From Streptomyces lilacinus (GTDB lineage Bacteria > Actinomycetota > Actinomycetes > Streptomycetales > Streptomycetaceae), in contig KL569390.1 in assembly GCA_000715685.1 (NCBI GenBank), positions 23,465 to 33,136 on the forward strand: 9,672 nucleotides of DNA, read 5' to 3'. Shown in pieces: positions 8,301 through 9,672 of the stretch. Each line of letters opens with the position of its first letter. The stretch's first letter is position 1. The notes below the pieces were generated by a model, which was not told the origin of the DNA, did not search any database, and worked only from the letters and a program-made list of their open reading frames with translations. A program made the translations under genes and the position numbers.

Positions 8301-9672
8301 CGTCCACGGCGGAGCGGGCGGCGTGGGGCTGGCCGCCCTCCAGTACGCCCGGTCGGCCGGGGCGGAGGTCATCGCGACGGCCGGCTCGCCCGCCAAGCGG
8401 GACCTGCTGGACTTCCTGGGGGCGGACCACGTCCTCGACTCCCGCGACCTGTCCTTCGCCGACCGGGTGCGCGACATCACCGGCGGCCGCGGAGTCGACG
8501 TCGTGCTCAACTCCCTCAGCGGGGAGGCCCTGGCCCGCGGCATGGAAGTCCTCGCGGGCGGCGGGCGGTTCGTCGAGCTGGGCAAGCGCGACGTCTACGC
8601 CAACAGCCGGGCCCTGCTCAGGCCCCTGTCGGGCAACGGCTCCCTGCACGTGGTCGACCTCGCCCGCCTGATGCTGCTCCGGCCGGAAGCCGTCACGGGC
8701 GCCCTGGACACGCTGGCCGACCGCGTGCGCACCGGGCGGTACCGCCCCCTCCTGCACCAGGTGTACCCCGCCTCGCGCGTCGAGGAGGCGTTCCGCCTGC
8801 TGCAGCACTCCAAGCACATCGGCAAGGTCCTGATCTCCTTCGACGAACCCGTCCGGGTCCGCACCCGCCCCGCCCCGCAGGCCCCCGACCCGCACGGCAC
8901 GTACCTGGTCGTCGGCGGATTCAGCGGCCTCGGCGCCCGGACCGCCCTTCACCTCGCCGAGCGCGGCGCCCGGCACCTGGCACTCGTCGGCCGCCGGGGA
9001 GTCGACACTCCCGAGGGCCCGACCCTGCTCGAACGGCTCGCCGCCCTCGGCGCCTCGGTGACCGCGCACGCCCTCGACGTCGCCGACGCCGCCGCGGTCG
9101 CAGGCCTCCTCCGGGACATCGACGCCACCGGGCACCCGCTGCGCGGTGTCGTCCACGCCGCCCTCGTCCTGGAGGACGACGAGTTGGTCGGCCTGGACGA
9201 CGAGCGCGTCCGCGCCGTCCTCGCCCCGAAGATGGCCGGCGCCGCGATCCTCGACGAGCTCACCCGGGGGAAGGGCGTCTCCCTGACCCTGTACTCCTCC
9301 CTCAGCGCCTGGGTGGGCAACGTGCGGCAGACCAACTACGCGGCCGCCAACCTCTTCCTCGAAGCCCTCGTCCGCCGGCGCCGCGCGGCCGGGGAGGCCG
9401 GGCTGGCGGTCGCGTGGGGCGCGATCGGCGAGACCGGCTACGTCGTGCGCGAGGGCCTGACGGAGGTGATCACAGCGATGGGCTTCCTCCCGCTCGGCCC
9501 CGACGAGGCCTGCGCCGCCCTCGAGCGTTTCCACGCCGAGGGCACCGACGTCACGAGCTACGCGCGCTGCGACTGGGCCCGGCTGACGATGGTCTCGCCC
9601 CTGCTCACGGGCCTGCGCTTCGCCGCCGTCGTCCCCCCGCCGCTCGTGGGCACCGACTACCGGCTGGGGGGT
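2359..9672 (+). CDS. Highly reducing type I polyketide synthase with C-methyltransferase (partial, ACP end outside window)
   Basis: A multidomain enzyme that extends an acyl chain with malonyl units and fully reduces the beta-carbon. The frame is open for 2438 codons from GTG 2359 (or GTG 2356) to the window edge. Domain order: KS (11-435), AT (545-845), DH (931-1203), C-methyltransferase (about 1225-1590), KR structural half (1624-1815), ER (1838-2163), KR catalytic half (2181-2410). An ACP should follow outside the window. All catalytic motifs inspected are intact. One complete reducing module with an embedded methyltransferase is the layout of fungal highly reducing iterative PKSs and some bacterial relatives. 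Only ten residues precede the first KS strand, so there is no N-terminal docking helix. Both points favour a stand-alone, probably iterative enzyme, but one module of a larger assembly line is possible because the downstream genes are unseen. The product is unknown. No TTA codon was seen. Confidence 0.95.
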   Translation, partial: MHARTSTSVPDDAIAVVGAACRLPGGIVDPEGLWEVLADGRAVVSPGPPEGRFDPARFWDPDPERPGRSYTFAGGYLADVAGFDAAYFGMSPREATCLDPQQRLVLELTTEAFDDAAVDPAGLAGSDTAVFVGVSDMSYGGLQMARLEEVRAHTMSGSALSLTANRVSRVFDLRGPSMAVDTACSSSLVALHQACETLRSGRSPAAVVGGVNLLLGPQAFVGFSRASMLSPRGRCATFSAEADGYVRSEGAVVVLLKPLAAALADGDRVHVVIAASGVNCDGRTSGLAVPSVEMQRRLLEEVYGRAGIAPDDVAYFEAHGTGTPVGDPPECEAVGRALGVRRTRGALPVGSVKTNLGHGEPASGVTGLLKGMLVLRHGLIPPTLHAEPANPAIDFTALNLAPVTEPRPLPDHPAGPGFVGVNSFGFGGANAHVVLAAPPPAPAPAPPAAGPLPLVVSARTAEALGRAAAATAARLDRAGTNDVDVDASDFHDVCWTATRRRARHPHRLAVLAATPREAAERLTELAADEGALRTAATPAAGEGAVAFVFCGNGSQWDGMAADLMAGEPVFRAAVEQADAHLRPHLGWSVADVLARPAPKGDEAPEWPMADTLYAQPALFALQLGLVAMLDAHGVRPDAVLGHSSGELAASCVSGALDLSAAARVVAARSRAQATTGGQGRMAAVALGEEETERALAPFAGRLEIAAVNSARDVTVSGEASALRELGRTLAARDVPFRELDVDHSFHSAAMDGIEERLRHALNGFPDAAPNAPAAAAPRIPMYSTVTGRRVAAGELDADYWWRNVRRTVRFADAVRALADDGLAAAVEIGPRPTLRGALNRLAAERPRGAGFTVTPVTPQDDAGALREGAGVRQAAAGLLAADALRPTGPDPWFPAPGRVTDLPAYPWQRQRHWHGTPEHWVRTSGDGVLVHPLLGERLPALEPIWHATVERTRTPWLGDHDVAGTVVMPAVGYVEMALAAGREVFDAPVELDTVDIPRGLPLTWDASMDVRLQTSLSDEDGIWRIASRAGDTGAWRLHARGRARRLATPTPPASLETTALAERLPEHWDARQLYDTLARAGLNYGPTFRLLHDLRFDRSQVLARYACVAAEAGHDGHVVLPPLLDSALQACAPLMAEADTVYLPSAIGRVRVWEAPPSTGWVHVRQRSRTRREIAWDIALTDDEGTVRVAMDGVRLRRVPTAAMDDLGQYVTVLRAAPLPHRSVRPSPAPAPTALLTAARAEIDAVVAALPHEVHARWLRDLRRTVAEHAAELIDRLVPGRGARTLDDLLAAGALPRFRGLLLLLAGMAERQGLLERDGLAWRPRDLRDPGPTAREFLLSVQDQLAPGVLLVRNLRALPEVVRGSRDPMDALFLDSGPDLVQQFYDISPLSAFHNRVARALLRQLVAAWPDDRDLRILEVGAGTGGLTSWLLPVLPADRTRYVFTDVSQAFFPAAQGRFADHDFVEYRRLDLDADPLGQGFAPGDFDVVVAGYALHAARDLGACLRRLASISAPGGHLIALEVHSPESLVGIFGALESFWHAEDVDLRPDSLLLPRDRWPALLRDHGYEDVTRTSVPLPPLCDEFSALLARRAASPPAAEEQLAAEVPPAPAGPEAEPQTEPLSWLLITEDGAGTELTRELTELLAADGSPHVDTCSADDLTDGRHPSLLADGPGPLGIAYLLGDRPDRAAAGDPHATVDLAVRRLAVLRAIARTHRAEGTGPAPRALVLVCHPTGALPAPERPAVPGHAAVWGAARSLATELASLTVKRVSFDRGTDPRADAERLLAELRPAAPDDEDEIVLTREGRFVPRVVRAPRPEKPSSGNDEGAGAGTDSYRLTVDAVGLGYRLGWDQLPVSRPGPGEVVVAVRAAALNYRDVLVVTGLLPPIAEDGIDSEDCLGLEGAGVITAVGPDVTGLTVGDHVFGLMPACTRHARTYASLVRPIPDGMTFAEAATLPVAFLTVQHGLEDVARLRPRETLLVHGGAGGVGLAALQYARSAGAEVIATAGSPAKRDLLDFLGADHVLDSRDLSFADRVRDITGGRGVDVVLNSLSGEALARGMEVLAGGGRFVELGKRDVYANSRALLRPLSGNGSLHVVDLARLMLLRPEAVTGALDTLADRVRTGRYRPLLHQVYPASRVEEAFRLLQHSKHIGKVLISFDEPVRVRTRPAPQAPDPHGTYLVVGGFSGLGARTALHLAERGARHLALVGRRGVDTPEGPTLLERLAALGASVTAHALDVADAAAVAGLLRDIDATGHPLRGVVHAALVLEDDELVGLDDERVRAVLAPKMAGAAILDELTRGKGVSLTLYSSLSAWVGNVRQTNYAAANLFLEALVRRRRAAGEAGLAVAWGAIGETGYVVREGLTEVITAMGFLPLGPDEACAALERFHAEGTDVTSYARCDWARLTMVSPLLTGLRFAAVVPPPLVGTDYRLGG
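2389..3663 (+). other. Ketosynthase (KS) domain of the PKS
   Basis: Residues 11-435. It catalyses decarboxylative condensation of the growing chain with the extender unit. The nucleophile Cys184 lies in DTACSSSL (181-188); the two active-site histidines are His319 in EAHGTGTP and His358 in KTNLGHGEPASG. It closes with NSFGFGGANAHVV (422-434). Several positions differ from ordinary modular KSs: GDPPECEA after the first His where GDPIEAEA is usual, LELTTEAFDDA where LELAWEALEDAG is usual, and GHGEPASG where GHTQAAAG is usual. These resemble iterative-type KSs as I recall them; a tree would settle it. Confidence 0.93.
3991..4893 (+). other. Acyltransferase (AT) domain of the PKS, probably malonyl-specific
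   Basis: Residues 545-845. It loads the extender unit from its CoA ester. Nucleophile Ser643 is in GHSSGE (641-646), Arg668 in AARSRAQA is the carboxylate-binding arginine, and His746 in DHSFHSAAMD completes the dyad. HSFH (743-746) corresponds to the HAFH signature of malonyl-CoA ATs, not the YASH of methylmalonyl-CoA ATs. The entrance motif is CGNGSQW (550-556) where GQGSQW is usual. Methyl branches would then come from the methyltransferase. Confidence 0.9.
5149..5967 (+). other. Dehydratase (DH) domain of the PKS
   Basis: Residues 931-1203, a double hot-dog fold. His960 sits in the HxxxGxxxxP motif HDVAGTVVMP (960-969). Asp1125 sits in LPPLLDSALQ (1120-1129), the second-half DxxxQ motif. 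NYGPTF (1083-1088) and LPSAIGRVRV (1143-1152) are further family marks. Both catalytic residues are present, so it should remove water from the beta-hydroxyacyl chain to give an enoyl intermediate. Confidence 0.9.
6031..7128 (+). other. C-methyltransferase (MT) domain of the PKS
   Basis: Residues about 1225-1590. It transfers a methyl group from S-adenosylmethionine to the alpha-carbon of the chain. A helical lid subdomain comes first (about 1225-1370). The Rossmann core holds motif I LEVGAGTGG (1418-1426), the acidic FTDVS (1444-1448), and the post-motif segment DFDVVVAGYALHAARD. His1496 and Glu1522, 26 residues apart, align with the catalytic His-Glu pair known from PKS C-methyltransferases, so the domain is predicted active and not the vestigial form found in animal fatty acid synthase. 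Confidence 0.88.
7228..7803 (+). other. Structural (non-catalytic) half of the ketoreductase
   Basis: Residues 1624-1815. This truncated Rossmann unit begins at SWLLITEDG and ends with the marker segment AAVWGAARSLATE (1750-1762), matching the usual AxWGxxR...E pattern. It lacks a glycine-rich cofactor motif, as expected for this half-domain, and is split from the catalytic half by the inserted ER. It stabilises the catalytic KR. Confidence 0.75.
7870..8847 (+). other. Enoylreductase (ER) domain of the PKS
   Basis: Residues 1838-2163, a medium-chain reductase fold without zinc. RAAALNYRDVLVVTG (1870-1884) is the substrate-side motif and VHGGAGGVGLAALQYA (1982-1997) is the NADPH-binding glycine-rich loop. 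GRGVDVVLNSLSGEAL and GRFVELGKRDVY are strongly conserved PKS ER segments. With an intact cofactor site it should reduce the enoyl chain to the saturated acyl. Confidence 0.92.
8899..9588 (+). other. Catalytic ketoreductase (KR) domain of the PKS, B-type
   Basis: Residues 2181-2410. It reduces the beta-keto group with NADPH. The cofactor motif is VGGFSGLG (2185-2192). Catalytic residues are Lys2291 in PKMAG, Ser2314 in YSSLSAW, Tyr2327 in TNYAAAN, and Asn2331. The LDD position reads LED with the diagnostic second Asp kept, Asn2326 precedes the Tyr, and the A-type Trp (eight before the Tyr) is Val2319. Together these predict B-type, 3R-hydroxyl stereochemistry, though B-type Pro is replaced by Val2322. 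The remaining residues to 2438 are linker towards the missing ACP. Confidence 0.9.

Noticed and set aside
7651..9534. A second long antisense open frame (627 codons) opposite the ER and KR domains
   Set aside because: Same bias artefact; it is the mirror of well-conserved ER and KR coding sequence and shows no protein family of its own.

Overview
The DNA is very G+C-rich. Nearly every codon in the real reading frames ends in G or C, GTG starts are used, and the gene families are typical of a Streptomyces-like actinomycete. No RNA gene, CRISPR array, insertion sequence or phage gene is visible. I read no TTA (bldA-type) codon in any of the three real genes.

Layout. (1) 1-1220, minus strand: a major facilitator superfamily (MFS) transporter whose last few residues run off the left edge. 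(2) 1221-1397: a divergent intergenic region with an A/T-richer patch and an inverted repeat, where the promoters of both flanking genes should lie. (3) 1398-2219, plus strand: a 273-residue class 3 lipase-type alpha/beta hydrolase with an intact catalytic triad. (4) 2220-2358: a strong hairpin terminator followed by a short leader. (5) 2359-9672, plus strand: a giant type I polyketide synthase (PKS), open for 2438 codons and running off the right edge. Its visible order is KS-AT-DH-C-methyltransferase-KR(structural)-ER-KR(catalytic); an acyl carrier protein should follow outside the window.

The PKS is the centrepiece. It is one fully reducing module with an embedded C-methyltransferase, the domain order of fungal highly reducing iterative PKSs. 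Every catalytic motif I checked is intact. The N-terminus has no docking helix, the AT carries a malonyl-type motif, and the KR has B-type features. The most economical reading is a stand-alone, probably iterative enzyme that builds a reduced chain from malonyl-CoA and adds methyl branches from S-adenosylmethionine. The product is unknown.

The transporter may export that product and the hydrolase may act on it, for example in chain release or ester hydrolysis. Both roles are inferred from position only. The terminator before the PKS argues that the hydrolase and PKS are not simply one operon. Both edge genes are cut by the window, and several very long antisense frames lie over the PKS; these are shadows of its codon bias.
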